From the NCBI RefSeq assembly GCF_050624435.1, contig NC_134536.1, forward strand, positions 8,870,758-8,934,757: DNA of 64,000 nt. Reading direction: 5' to 3'. The notes under the pieces were generated by a model. The model did not search any database. It was not told where the DNA came from and saw only the letters and a list, made by a program, of their open reading frames with translations. Positions 1 through 10,270 of this stretch are shown here, one piece after another; position 1 is the first letter of the stretch; each line of letters begins with the position of its first letter. Position numbers and translations under genes: made by a program. This DNA is from Tenrec ecaudatus. Lineage: Eukaryota > Chordata > Mammalia > Afrosoricida > Tenrecidae.

Positions 1-359
1 ATTGCGTGCTCTGCTAAGTGTTGTGAATCTTATCCGCTATGACGGCAGTGAGGCGGGACACATTCTTTAGGATCAGTCTGCGTCTTTGGAGGGAAGGTTA
101 AAATGGACATTTTATCGTTTTTAGTGAGAATTAACACAATGGGGTTTCCATTTGGCAATTTCTACACAAATTGTTCAGTGACGTCGGTTATATTTTCCCA
201 GCTTGTCTGTACTCTCGGTCACTGTGTTCTGTTTGTTCTGATTGTTGTGCTCTAGTTTCACTGCCCCCACCCCCATTTCGACTCCTCTTTGCTTTGCAGC
301 AAATGTTAAACTTTTGGTCTCAGATCCCCCAAGCCAAAGCCATGGGCCTCAAGTCCGTC
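1..359. other. No recognised feature
   Basis: Unique-looking AT-rich sequence. Open frames are short and show no family signature. Confidence 0.5.
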
Positions 360-476
360 TCAACTCATAGCGGACCGTATACAGGGCTCCCGAGGCGGTA
401 AATCTTTATAGGAACAGACAAGCTCATCTTTCCCCCGAAGGACAGCGCCACCGGCCGCCTTTGAACTCACACAGAT
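360..476 (-). mobile_element. AfroSINE, antisense, partial
   Basis: CAACTCATAGCGGACC, CGGTAAATCTTTATAGGAAC and CCTTTGAACTCACAC: the reversed SINE body without its tRNA head. Confidence 0.65.
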
Positions 477-1127
477 GGTGGTTTTCTTGGCTGGCTTGTT
501 GGGCTTTTTAAAAGCTTTACATTTGGCATAGTTGTACATACTGACATGCAACTCACAATTCACATGGCTTCACTCACATTAACAAGAGGTGAGCAGTCAC
601 CGCCACAAGCCATTTTAGAACATTTTATTTTCGTGTTCCTTGGTGTTAGCTCCCCACCTCCCACAACGTCCATGCCACAACCCTTGGTAATTATTAACCC
701 AGCAACTGTCTATAGATTTATCTCTGCTGGATTTTATATACAGAAAATCATACAAAACATAAACAGGAAGCAAACCAAATAACGAGCAGCAATGACAAAA
801 CAAAACAGAGAAACCACAATCGAAAGGAGAAAATTTTAAAAACTGAAACAACTTTAACAGTTCCAGATGGAGATCAGATGATAAGCTGTTACATTTTAAT
901 CTAACTACCTCTGCCATAATCAACTTTACAATGCTCTCTGACTGAAAGCAAGGCTGTTCGTACCCCTGGACTATGGTCAGAGGGTTCCCCTGAAGCTTAA
1001 TGCATGTGGGGACCCTGAAATGGGTTTGGGGCTTCCACTGTCATCCATAGCCTTCTGCAAATCAAATGTTCAGAATTTAATCTCTGAAAGCATTCCCTCC
1101 TTCAGATTTGGATTTTATAATTATAGC
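477..1127. other. No recognised feature
   Basis: Unique-looking sequence between a SINE and a degenerate L1 module. The A-rich part at 740-860 may be a decayed retroelement tail. Confidence 0.45.
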
Positions 1128-1330
1128 CCTTGGATCATACAGGCTGGTATGCTTCTTCCATGTGGACTTAGTTGACTCCTCACTTGGACGGCTGCTTGTT
1201 TGAAGACAAACTTTTAAGACCCTGGGTGCTATTCTTTCTGATAGCTGGGAACCATGTTATTTCTTCACAAAACTTTACTAAAACACCAGTGTCTCAGTGA
1301 TCTCTTCAAGAGAGCAAGTATAGAATAGGG
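1128..1330 (-). mobile_element. Degenerate L1 3' UTR module, antisense
   Basis: GGATCATACAGGCTGGTATGCTTCTTCCATGTGG, TTAAGACCCTGGGTGCT and TGATAGCTGGGAACCATG follow the reversed module seen at 33320-33470 with many changes. A second, weaker echo is at about 2030-2110. Confidence 0.5.
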
Positions 1331-2552
1331 CCATGTCATAAGAACAAACTGCCTTTGGGGATAGAATCCATTCACCTATCGATGGCTTCTATATGTCTCT
1401 GGTTCACTTAAAAGACAGCATTATCATTTTATACCAGAGAACGTTTAAATCATCTCCCTGAGGCACAAAGTAATTCTATTGATAGTCATCAAATGAGCTA
1501 ATAGTATAGAATTCAAAACACTGTTGAGTAAAGGAAATTGTACAGGTTTAGGCTGGTTTTCCAGACCACAATGCATGACTTGTACAGATTAAATGCTTAG
1601 GTGACTGGACACTATTTATATGATCAATGGAAGTTGTTTTAGGGCAAAGCTTTCAATAACACTGATTCACAAAGGCAGAGCCATGCCTATCAGATGAATA
1701 CATATAAGAAAGCAAGGAGAGCATTAAAACAGGAAATATATGGTAGTCCCAGGCCACCATGCACTGGGTACCCTCAAAGCAAGAGATCTGAACCAAAGCC
1801 CAACAACCACCAATTCCATATGTTTGGGATAGCAGACATCTGCTTCGTCTCACACTACGCTATCTCAGCCTTAAGTCCAAGAGACTTCAGTCCTGAGTTT
1901 CTTCAATCTGTTACAACTGAAGTAAAGGCCAATTCACTTAGTGGGGTTCCCATGTCAAGTCCTTCTGGTTTGGCCTATGAAAGACACTGGGTGCCTCAAA
2001 AGGACAGAGTCTAAAGTCTCAGGAGTCTATGCTGATATCTGGGCACTGTGTTATTTCTTCACCAAACTCTCCCACGGCACCCAGACCTTCAATGATCTGA
2101 GTAGTCACTGTCACTGCGGGCTGTAGAGAAATTAGGTCAAAAGTGTCCAATAAGAACAGAGTACAGGCACATTGTCCCCTTGGTTCTATATAAGTCATGA
2201 TGAGCATTCTTCCCCAAAGGGAAATTATCACACCTGGTTTACCCAAGGATTAGGTTGCATCTTGAGTCAATCACCTTGGGGACATAAAAGGGATCAAACT
2301 GAGCAGAGAGGAGAGGGGTTGCAGTACCACCAAGAAGAGGTAGGAGTGGACTGCAACCTTAGAATCCAGAATCACTGCAGTGAAGGTCCTTGACCCAGGA
2401 GAAGACTGAGGCCAAGGCCACAGGAACAAGGGATTGCCGGGCCACAGGTGTTGACAGAAGACCAAGATCTTTCCTCAGAGCTGACAGAGACAGCCTCCCC
2501 CTAGAGCTACCGCCCTGGATTTGGACTTCTAACCCCTGAAGCATGATGTAGT
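1331..2552. other. No gene; faint L1-like echoes
   Basis: A 106-codon frame (1694-2014) has no recognisable domain. ATATCTGGGCACTGTGTTATTTCTTCACC at about 2034 repeats a phrase found at about 1240, hinting at a second decayed L1 module. Confidence 0.4.
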
Positions 2553-3078
2553 TGTGGTAGTTACATGATTTCATGTCAACTTGATAAATAAGGACAGGGG
2601 TGGAGTCTAGCCTGTCAATCAGGTCACAGCCTGATGAGGCCTCCTTGTGGGCATGGCCTTCTCATGAGGATTCTGGAAACTTCCTTTCTCCCTGGAGGTG
2701 AACCACACTCTTTCTTTGCTTCACTTTCCTATGGAGGAGACACTCTAAGAACTGGAGGAGCAAAAAAAAAAAGAACTGGATGAGTCACATAGAGACCCAA
2801 GACAGCGTTGAGATGCTTCCACCACCACTGGATCCACAAGACTTTCCACCCACCAGCCTATGATCTTTCTGCGTTCAGCATCACTGCATGTACTGTTTGA
2901 ATTAAAAGAGGGATTTATGGACTAGTATTGTACATATGGGCTAATATCAGACTCATGACCTGATCTGGACTGGGCTGGGATGTTTTCACAATAAGCAATT
3001 GCTCTTTTATATAAAGCTCTCTTACACGCAATATGCATGACCTTGAATTTGTTTCTCTAGTCAGACCAGAGTAACACA
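2553..3078 (+). mobile_element. Solo ERV-L-type LTR, sense
   Basis: Starts TGTGGTAGTTACATGATTTC, carries CATGTCAACTTGATAAAT and ends TTTGTTTCTCTAGTC...GTAACACA. It contains a short internal A run (2761-2771). Same subfamily as 41987-42478 and 63733-64000, and as the antisense copies at 14105 and 25456. Confidence 0.82.
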
Positions 3079-3162
3079 GTAGTAAATTGGTTTCTTTAAG
3101 GTCATCCATTCATGGTAATTGTTATAGTAGCACTCCAAACCAGAAAACCATATTCACTGCCA

Positions 3163-3250
3163 TCGAGCCATTGTTAACTCATGGAGACCCTCTGTTGGTT
3201 TCCAAGGCTGTCTCCAAGTCCAGTGGTGGTTTAGCAGTTCATAGCAGCAC
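3163..3250 (-). mobile_element. AfroSINE fragment, antisense
   Basis: GCCATCGAGCCATTGTTAACTCATGGAGACC and GGTTTAGCAGTTCATAGC; the central part is lost. Confidence 0.55.
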
Positions 3251-3285
3251 TAGGTAACTAATCTAGTTATCTAGTTAAAAAACAA

Positions 3286-3482
3286 AACACTAAACTCTGT
3301 CACTGTCAATTCTGACTCAGGGTGACCCTATGGACAGAGTAGAACTGCCTTTGTTTCTGGGGCTGTAAATCTTTATAGAACAGAAAGTTACATCGTTCTC
3401 CCTCAGAGTAGCTGGCGGGTTTGAACGGCCAACCTTGTGATTAGCAGCCCAACTCATGACACACTAAGTTATCAGGGATTCT
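3286..3482 (-). mobile_element. AfroSINE, antisense, near complete
   Basis: TCAATTCTGACTCAGGGTGACCC, CTGTAAATCTTTATAGAAC, GCGGGTTTGAACGGCC and TTAGCAGCCCAACTC, ending at the tRNA-like head. Confidence 0.85.
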
Positions 3483-3715
3483 AAAACCACCTAAAGGCTC
3501 ATAAGAACCAAAATATAGTTACAGCCCTATTCTTCTACAGAATTCCACACTTATCTGTAACCTGCCAACTGGACTCATGTCATTTTTATGTGACATTAAC
3601 AGCATTACAAAATGAACATGTCCCAAACAGAACTCTTGTCTCCCTCCTCTTCCCAACCTGTCGCCAACATCACAGTAACTGACATGATTGGCATGGCATT
3701 TTGCTCACATCAAAA

Positions 3716-3842
3716 ACCTTAGACCAAACCAAACTCACTGTCACAGTCAATGCTGTCTCAGAGCGATCCTCTGCAGGTTTCCTAGACTGTAACTGTTCAC
3801 GGGGGAAGAGAGCCCAGTCTCAGTCATGGAGGATTCCCCTGG
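3716..3842 (-). mobile_element. AfroSINE fragment, antisense
   Basis: CAAACTCACTGTCACAGTC, TCAGAGCGATCCTCTGCAGG and CTAGACTGTAACTGTTCACGGG; 3' body only. Confidence 0.65.
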
Positions 3843-4163
3843 TTTTCACGCGCCCTTTACCAAGCATGATTTTGGTTCTAGTGATTGGCCTTTTCCTAAT
3901 GATGTGTCTATACAAAGTAAGCAAATCCAAGCCTCGCCATCCTTTCTAAGCATCCATTCTGATTTATTTCTTTTAAGGTTGATGACAGTTCTCCAAATCC
4001 ACGTCAGGTGGTGGACTTTTGATCAAGCCATATCCTCCGTTCTGAATGTTCTTCCCTCAAGATTTTCACCAAGGCTTTTCTACTAACGACAATCAGGTGG
4101 ACAGATAAATATAACCATACATGAAATGGTATTAATAATGGACTGATGTAAATACTGTAGTGC

Positions 4164-4354
4164 CAATGTTTCTAAAAGTGGGTGCTACTACCCCAAAAGA
4201 GGTGCTAGAAAGATGGGGGGCAACTGCAAAAGCAGAAACCGACACTTCATCCTACACTGTGGGCTACAGTACAAACATTTTTCAGAGGGGCAGCTGGTGG
4301 GTACTTTTTCTTCTGAAAAGAGGGTGGTAGGGCAAATAGGTTTGGGAAAATGTT
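4164..4354 (+). mobile_element. Degenerate hAT-like MITE
   Basis: Begins AATGTTTCTAAAAGTGGG and ends GGTTTGGGAAAATGTT, which are roughly inverted repeats of a CAGTGTTTCYCAAA-type end. No clean target duplication was found, so the assignment rests on end resemblance only. Confidence 0.4.
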
Positions 4355-4364
4355 AGCAGATAGA

Positions 4365-4562
4365 ACCTTGACAGAATTGTATTCAGTGAAATAAGCCAAA
4401 CAGAAAAGTCTCCCCCCTACCCTTGTATGTATAATTCCATTTCGTGAAGTATTCAGAATCAGCAAACACAGAGAAAGAGAAAAGCGCATTGCTGTGGGTT
4501 GCCAGGGGCTGGGGAAGCAGGAATGGAGAGTGCCGGCGATGGGATTTCTTAGTCCTCAGAGT
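4365..4562 (+). mobile_element. Ancient L1-like 3' fragment
   Basis: TTCAGTGAAATAAGCCAAACAGAAAAG and GGGTTGCCAGGGGCTGGGG follow the AAGTGAAATAAGCCAGACAC...GGTTGCCAGGGGCTGG order common in old mammalian L1-related repeats. It runs directly into an antisense RTE. Confidence 0.55.
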
Positions 4563-4980
4563 GCTATTCTTCAACACTTTGAAGAGGTCTTGTGCAGCTG
4601 ATTTGCCAAAGCAGCACAGCATTTGATTGATCGGGTGCTTCCCTGAATGAACACTGATTGTGGATCCAAACAAAATGAAGTCTGACAACTTCAGTCTTTT
4701 CTCTTTTTATCATGTTGTCTACCGGTCCGATGTGAGGAAATTGGTTTTCTTTCCATTGACTTGCAATCCATGCTAAAGCCTGCAGCCTTCTATTTTCATC
4801 GGCAAGCGCTTAGCAGGTGGTTGCGATGCCGCTTCTGCAATGCTTTGCCGCGTTCTTTTTCATACAGTCTGGGTTCTCTGGTTAGCTGCTCAACGTCTGG
4901 GTTAAGTAAGTATGGTGAGGGCACAACCATCACGCACAACTTTTTCAAACAATATTTGAAGAGTGGCTCTGGGGTGGCCC
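4563..4980 (-). mobile_element. RTE/BovB-type LINE fragment, antisense
   Basis: CAACACTTTGAAGAGGTCTTGTGCAGC, TGTGGATCCAAACAAAATGAAGTC and GTAAGTATGGTGAGGGCACAACC match the reversed RT region of the RTE family in order. It ends at the edge of the RSPH3 CpG island. Confidence 0.8.
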
Positions 4981-5010
4981 TTATAGATCTGTGAACCCAG
5001 AGGTCCCCCC

Positions 5011-5029
5011 CACACACACACACACACAC
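5011..5029 (+). repeat. (CA)n microsatellite
   Basis: A short uninterrupted CA run at the 5' edge of the RSPH3 CpG island. Confidence 0.9.
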
Positions 5030-5359
5030 CCTACCCCACCCCCAAAAAAGCGCTGACAAGAACGGTAGGCAGAGCAGGACGCAGGACGAGTACAGGAAGC
5101 TGCAGGGGGCGGGCGGTGGCCCCAGTCGGCGCGTGGAGGCCCCTGGAGCCCGGGAAGCCCTGCCCGGACTGCGAGCAGCAGAGCTGGCGCCCGGCGTGCG
5201 TGATCGCAGGGCAGCTCGGGTGCGGCCCGGCGGCGGCGGTGGCGGGAAGAGAACCCTCGCAGGCCGTCGGGGCGCCCAGGAACACCTGGTCCGGGAAGAT
5301 GACGCCAGCACCACCTAGCGCCGCCCGGACGGAGACCTCGGGACACACTCGCTCCTACG

Positions 5360-5369
5360 GCGCAGGCGC
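5360..5369 (+). promoter_or_regulatory. NRF1-like site
   Basis: GCGCAGGCGC matches the palindromic NRF1 consensus with one central deviation. It sits next to the ETS site, a common pairing in housekeeping-type promoters. Confidence 0.5.
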
Positions 5370-5381
5370 GAGTGGGCTAGG

Positions 5382-5390
5382 ACCGGAAGT
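5382..5390 (+). promoter_or_regulatory. ETS-family site
   Basis: ACCGGAAGT is a full ETS/GABPA consensus, common in TATA-less CpG-island promoters near the start site. It is 62 bp upstream of the X-box. Confidence 0.65.
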
Positions 5391-5444
5391 ACCGCCTCCC
5401 TGGCCGGAACTCCATAGAAGTCCCGCCCTTAGACCGAGTTCCGC

Positions 5445-5458
5445 GTTGCCCGGCAACC
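5445..5458 (+). promoter_or_regulatory. RFX X-box
   Basis: GTTGCCCGGCAACC: two perfect inverted half sites (GTTGCC and GGCAAC) separated by one base, fitting the X-box bound by RFX factors. It lies about 230 bp upstream of the ATG. RFX2/RFX3 together with FOXJ1 drive motile-cilia genes, which matches RSPH3. Confidence 0.85.
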
Positions 5459-5690
5459 GTAGGGAACGCCCCGGGCTGGCTGTGTGCGGGTCCCAGCGAG
5501 CTCCCGCGTCGCGCCCACCGCCTACCCTGTCAGCCTCCCGTCACGCCGGCCTCTCCCCTCGGAGCCCCATCGTGCCTCGCGGAGCCTCTGCGCCTGGCGC
5601 CACCTTCACCCAGCCGCTTCCCTCGACGCCGGAGCGCCCACCTGCCTCAAGGCCGAGCTCCACGCGAAGACCCGCCTCAGCGGCCACGCC

Positions 5691-5770
5691 ATGGGCACCT
5701 ACACCTACACCAGCCAGCCGCGGGCCCTGCCCTGCCAGCGCCGCCGCTACCGGGACAACCTGATGCAGCC
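5691..5770 (+). CDS. RSPH3: RSPH3 coding exon 1
   Basis: Starts at ATG 5691 and encodes residues 1-26 plus two bases of codon 27, then a strong donor (gtgagt). It contains the TYTSQPRALPCQRRRYR block that is near-identical in mammalian RSPH3. This is the first ATG in the frame: upstream the frame stays open only back to a TAG at 5460-5462. Codons between that stop and the ATG still resemble part of the human N-terminal extension, so the region is either 5' UTR here or was once coding. Confidence 0.9.
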
Positions 5771-5902
5771 GTGAGTGCCCGAACCCGCGCCGGCGCCCGG
5801 CCTGTCCGCGCCCGAAATAAAGGCTCTGCCCGCCCGGCTCGCTCCGCGGCTGATGGCCTAGTGTCCGTCACGGAGTTTGGGGCAAACCGATGTTTATTGC
5901 AG

Positions 5903-5948
5903 GGTGTGTGTGTGTGTGTGTGGATGTGTGTGTGTGTGGATGTGTGTG
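5903..5948 (+). repeat. (GT)n microsatellite with GGATGT interruptions
   Basis: GT repeats broken twice by GGATGT, at the start of RSPH3 intron 1. Confidence 0.9.
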
Positions 5949-6389
5949 CAAATGCGATGTTTATCACTTTAAAAAAAAAAGGAACGTTTACATATGAGGA
6001 AGGAGTATTAATAGTACGAAAGGATTAGGTTTAAAGTGGCCCCTTTCTGGTCACTTCAAATACATGAAAAGCTGTGGAATCTGGAACCTGTGGGAGGCGG
6101 CAGGAACACTGGCATACTTCCCACTGAAGGAGGGTGGTGTCCCCATCCCGCCCCAGAGGCCACCCTGGCTTGCAAGGGCGGGACACACAATGGAAGCCCA
6201 TCGAGTTCAGGCTCTCACAGTACTTGCTTCCAAATCATTATTCAATCAGACCAGCAGATAAGATAAGCAAGGACCAGTGGTGCTTCACAAGGAACAAATA
6301 CCTTGCCAGTCAGAAGAGGGCACCAAAACACACAAACTCACAGCCATCAAATGAATTCCGTCTCCTAGAGGCACCATAGGAAGGGGTGG

Positions 6390-6505
6390 AACGGCTAAGC
6401 TGGCAAACTAGAGCAGAAAGCCTCAATGTCTCTCCCAAGGTGCACCTGGTGCCTTGGAACTGCTAACTTTGAAGCTCACAGCCCAATGGGGAGCCCAACC
6501 TACCC
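6390..6505 (-). mobile_element. AfroSINE fragment, antisense
   Basis: TCAATGTCTCTCCCAAGGTGCACCTGG, TTGGAACTGCTAACTTTG and CTCACAGCCCAATGGGGAGC resemble the reversed SINE 5' half. RSPH3 intron 1. Confidence 0.5.
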
Positions 6506-6654
6506 ACCAGACAGGACTGACTGATGAGTGTTGAAGTTGTTCCTTGAGCAGTATGTTGTGGTAGTGCTGAAAATATAACAACATTGCAAGAAAGCAGTTG
6601 AGACTACTTCACATGGTAGACGGCCTCAGTGATATGGAACTGTCCCCAGAGAAT

Positions 6655-6738
6655 ACCCACTGCTGTCCAGCAACAAATCCCTATAGGACAGAGTAGACCA
6701 GCTCCACAGGGTTCCTCAGGCTGTAATGTTTATGGAAA
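6655..6738 (-). mobile_element. AfroSINE fragment, antisense
   Basis: CCTATAGGACAGAGTAGACC and AGGGTTCCTCAGGCTGTAATG; it directly abuts a sense copy, so the pair is head to head. Confidence 0.65.
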
Positions 6739-6903
6739 GGTGCCCTGGTGACACAGTGGTTAAAGCACTTGGCCGCTAACTAAAAAGTCAGCAGTTCAAA
6801 CCCACCCTCCACCCTGGGGGAGAAGGAGGTGGCTGCTTGGTAAAGATTCGAGTCTTATAAGCCCCACGGGGCAGTTCTCTGAGTTGGAAATAACTCAAAC
6901 ACC
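6739..6903 (+). mobile_element. AfroSINE, sense
   Basis: GTGCCCTGGTGACACAGTGGTTAAAGC (tRNA-like head, A box), CAGCAGTTCAAACCCACC (B box) and CCACGGGGCAGTTCTCTGAG. Confidence 0.9.
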
Positions 6904-7424
6904 AGTTTGTTTTCGTTCTTTATTTTTTATCTTTATGGCAGGAGCTTATATCATTTTCCCACATGGCCACTGACTCAATGGCGAAAACTTACAGATGGCA
7001 CACCACAAGAATGGATAACGCATTATGATCAGGGAGAGTTGGGTTACCAAACTCTTTTTTTTTTTACCAAACTATTTTGATGGAAAATCTAAGCGGGCTG
7101 AAACCAGAAGATGAACTTTAACTGAACGATAGTAAAATTCTATATTTGCATATGGAAAATCAGGCACAGAAATACAGAGACAGGAACCTGATTTTTGGCA
7201 TGGAAACGATCTAGAAATATAAGTTTAACCAAGCTGGACCTGGTTTAAGTGGTTTAAAGCCTGTGGTCTACTTCTGAAGATTAGCCAAGACTCCACCATT
7301 TCTTAGAGCTAAACATCTTACATGCCAGTCTTAGTGTTTTATAAGCAAGAGAATATGATATGTCTTTTAAATACTTGTTGGTAGTTAAGTGTCAGAAAAC
7401 CTTGTTAAATTCACCATTAGGCTT

Positions 7425-7830
7425 GTCTTCGTAATCTAGTACTGCTGTAACACAAATACCACAGCAGATGGCTGTAACAAATCGAAATTTGTTTTCTTAG
7501 AGTTTTCAAGAAGCTCATGTACTCACTGCCCTTGAATCAGTCCCAGGTCCTCTTCTCCCCTCTCATCTTTTCCTCCCCACTCCCTCCCTTCTGATGGGAA
7601 GCCCTGGTCTCCTCAGCCTGATCCCTCAGTGCTCTGATTCCTTGGAGACCTCCATGTGGCTTACCCTCTGTCTTCACCCATCTCCATTCCTTAATCTGTC
7701 CCTTTTATAGCTTCTAAAATATTAACTCAGAACACATCACGCCCACTTCCTGCAGCATTAACAAAAAGACAATGGTATTATAGCCACAGGCATAGAGGTA
7801 AGCGTTTACAACACCTGTTTTAGAGGGACG
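7425..7830 (-). mobile_element. Possible MaLR-like LTR, antisense, diverged
   Basis: TAGTACTGCTGTAACACAAATACC and GGAGACCTCCATGTGGCTT match the order seen at 39878-40178. The middle is C/T-rich and unlike the consensus I recall. In RSPH3 intron 1. Confidence 0.4.
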
Positions 7831-8047
7831 CCTTCAAACTGGGCTGACATCCTTATGATGGCAGATCCTTTGGTAAAGGAGGCAGAGCCCTTCTGACGAA
7901 ATAACAAGGTTCTGAAAGTCAAAAAAGAGGGGGTTTCAAAAGGTCTCATGGAAAATCCTCTTATCTTTTCATGCCATTTTTTCAGAAACCTTTTGAAGCC
8001 CCCTTGTAAATGGAAAAAATTACCTTAAAACCTAGTTTTTATGTGAC

Positions 8048-8240
8048 CGGACCCCATTGAATCATTGTGGTAGGAATGGTACCCTCAAGAATGATGGCCC
8101 TAACCCAGTCCCAGGAACTTATGACCATGTGAACTTTAATGGCAAAAGGAGTTTTACAGGTGTGCATGAGGATCCTGAGAGGGGATGGTTGTCCTGGGTT
8201 ATCAGGTGGGTGCATTGTCATCACAGGAGTCTGCATAAAA
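8048..8240 (+). mobile_element. MLT1-like MaLR LTR fragment, sense
   Basis: CCTCAAGAATGATGGCCCTAACCCAGTCCC and the ATGTGAACTTTAATGGCAAAAGG segment follow the MLT1 consensus order. Truncated at both ends. It abuts an L1-type 3' end. Confidence 0.6.
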
Positions 8241-8326
8241 GGGAGCAGGAACTGTGTTTCATACAGTGGATGTATGGATTGTTCTAAGAGCTATAAGAGC
8301 CCCAATAAAATTATTTTTTTTAAGAA
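8241..8326 (+). mobile_element. Short L1-type 3' end, sense
   Basis: About 85 bp: GGATGTATGGATTGTTCTAAGAGC, then GAGCCCCAATAAAATTATTTTT. A strongly 5'-truncated copy in RSPH3 intron 1. Confidence 0.7.
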
Positions 8327-8428
8327 GGAGCCAGAATGTCAGAGAAGGAGCTGTAATGATTCAAGCAGTTTGGAAAGATGCAAGGATTGGGGAGGCCACA
8401 AGTCAAGGAATGTGGGCAGCCTCTTGAA

Positions 8429-8666
8429 CAGGTGGGGGACACTTAGCCCACAGGCCATATAAAGCCTGAGAAACTATGATTACCAGCTAACACCATAGGC
8501 CTCACCAAAGAGAAGCAGCTCCAGCCATCACATTAGGAGTGAATTAATTCAATGTTTGACCAAATATAGCAGGCTCATTTTTTTAAGTTGATAATTTTGC
8601 ATGGCCCACAAATTATGTTATACATATAAAAATGACCCTTGACATTAAAAAAGTTTCCCACCCCTG
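8429..8666 (+). mobile_element. hAT-like non-autonomous DNA transposon
   Basis: 238 bp with imperfect terminal inverted repeats (CAGGTGGGGGACAC at the left; the right end reads GTTTCCCACCCCTG). Flanks CTCTTGAA and CTCTGAA look like an 8-bp target duplication with one base lost. The interior (TGACCAAATATAGCAGGCTC, TTGATAATTTTGCATGGCCC) has the look of a hAT/Charlie-type relic. No open frame. Confidence 0.6.
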
Positions 8667-9034
8667 CTCTGAATACTTGAAAAGGTAAAGAAACAGATTC
8701 TCCCTGAAGGAGCCCAGTCGTGTTCATACCTGGATTCTAACAAAAAGATCCCTTTAGTACTTCTGACCTCCAAGCATGAAACATAGCAGTAAATTTGGGT
8801 GGGTTTAAGCTACTAAGTTGGTGGCCATTTGTTACAATAGCAATGGCCTTCTGTGACAACAGCAAATTGTCTTCTGTGATGTTTGTCATTGCTTTGTCCA
8901 GATTCCTGTTGACCTACCCAATGAATGCATTATTTTCTTTCCCTCTTAGCCATTTCCACATCAAGACCGGAGTTTCATTCAGTGGTTATGATTCGGGCAA
9001 ATGAGTTAGAGAGTTTTACTATGTTGATAGCCTT

Positions 9035-9495
9035 GTCCACTATCCGTCTATTAGTTTGTCAAGCAGGAGTGGCTGTGTGTGTTGCTGGAAGCTGGGTGTA
9101 TGGTCTTTCAAAGACCAACAGGGCTACCCATGTGGAACAGGTTTCATGGAACTGCCAGACTAAACAGACTAGGAAGAAAGACCTGACAATTTTCATCCGA
9201 AGATTTGCTGATGAAAACCTATGGATCACACCAGAACCCTGTCCACCATGTTTGGGTTGGACACAATATCAGGACGGAGCAATTGATAAAGGCATCGTGT
9301 TTGGTAACGTAGAGGGCCAGTGAAGGTGAGCGAGCCACACACACCCCTACCCCACCTCCCGTGAGATGGATCAGCACGGTAGCCACAACAGTGGGTTTTC
9401 ACATGCTGGCAATCCCGAGGATGGTGCAGAAGTGGGCACGACTTTATTAGCACACAAGGTCACCGTGCGTCAGAGTCAACCATGGACCTCTGATT
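9035..9495 (+). mobile_element. RTE-type fragment, sense
   Basis: GTTGCTGGAAGCTGGGTGTATGG, ACTAGGAAGAAAGACCTGACA, CGAAGATTTGCTGATGAAAACC and GCCACAACAGTGGG follow the RTE 5' and 3' segment order seen in composite afrotherian copies. In RSPH3 intron 1. Confidence 0.65.
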
Positions 9496-10059
9496 CTAGA
9501 AGAACTTTGAGACATGTGCAGGTAGGCCGCAAAAAGGCCCAGCTTATAAGAAAAGCTTTAGAGGCAGATGTTCCTGGTGGTGGTTTAGGGAGTGGGCCTG
9601 TGAAAGTCCCTCTCCTGGCTCAGGTGGCTTGGCTGCCCCAGGCCAACAAGCAGTGCATGGGAAGCACCGCTGGGCTCACCAACAGGGATTCTCCTCCTCT
9701 TGTGAACCTAGGGGCTCTTGGCACCACCGGCGCCCACAGGGAAAGTACAGGAAGTAGAGAGACTTTCAGCCCCCAGCGCTCCCCCAGCACATCGATTCTC
9801 CTGCATGGTGCCACCTTCATCCCTGTGGCCCTGCGTAGCGGACTTAGCCCCATCGGCACCACGCACGGACTGTTCACTAGACCTCTCCTCCGGTTCCTCA
9901 CCAGCAATAGGCTGTGGGTTTGGAACTTCTCTTTTATGATCGTGTGGATCCACAGCTACTCTTCATTATTCCTCTAACGGGCACTATTGCTCGTCTTGGG
10001 TGCCATAAGTTGGTCTTGACCCATTGTACCCCCCACATAAAACCAAGGACCGTCTAGCA

Positions 10060-10270
10060 CTGTACCCTCCTCTCTTGGTTGAGCCCATTGCTGGGGCATT
10101 GGACGAAACGCTGTTCTACCCCTCGCCATCAGGTTTTCACTGGTTCGTTTGTTTTCCGGAAACTGATCATCAGGCCCTTCCTCCGCATCAGTCTTGGTCT
10201 GAAAGCACCACTGAAACCCTTGTGCTGCTGAAATGCCAGTGGCATCCTTGGAAAAGAACACGGGCTGCCA
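10060..10270 (-). mobile_element. RTE-type fragment, antisense, diverged
   Basis: CCATCAGGTTTTCACTGG, GCATCAGTCTTGGTCTGAAAG and CTGAAATGCCAGTGGCAT read as the reverse of the 5' part of the copy at 9035. The match is weak. Confidence 0.45.

Larger units (their letters stand above)
5050..5850 (+). promoter_or_regulatory. RSPH3: CpG-island promoter of RSPH3
   Basis: A clearly CpG-dense, G+C-rich block in otherwise CpG-poor DNA. It begins just after a CA repeat and an antisense RTE fragment and spans exon 1 into early intron 1. There is no TATA box. Activator sites cluster at 5360-5458, which suggests dispersed starts between about 5400 and 5690. Long open frames on both strands here are expected from base composition and are not genes. 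Confidence 0.85.

Noticed and set aside
1-5000. Looked for TAGAP or another neighbour upstream of RSPH3
   Set aside because: No exon of TAGAP or any other gene was recognised. In human the neighbour is tens of kilobases away, so its absence is expected.
5116-5763. 215-codon + strand frame and 100-170-codon - strand frames in the CpG island
   Set aside because: Stop-poor because of G+C content, no family signature, and they overlap the promoter. A divergent gene is not supported.
9366-9977. 203-codon + strand frame
   Set aside because: It begins inside an RTE-derived fragment and continues into unrelated sequence. No domain and no splice logic; it lies in RSPH3 intron 1.
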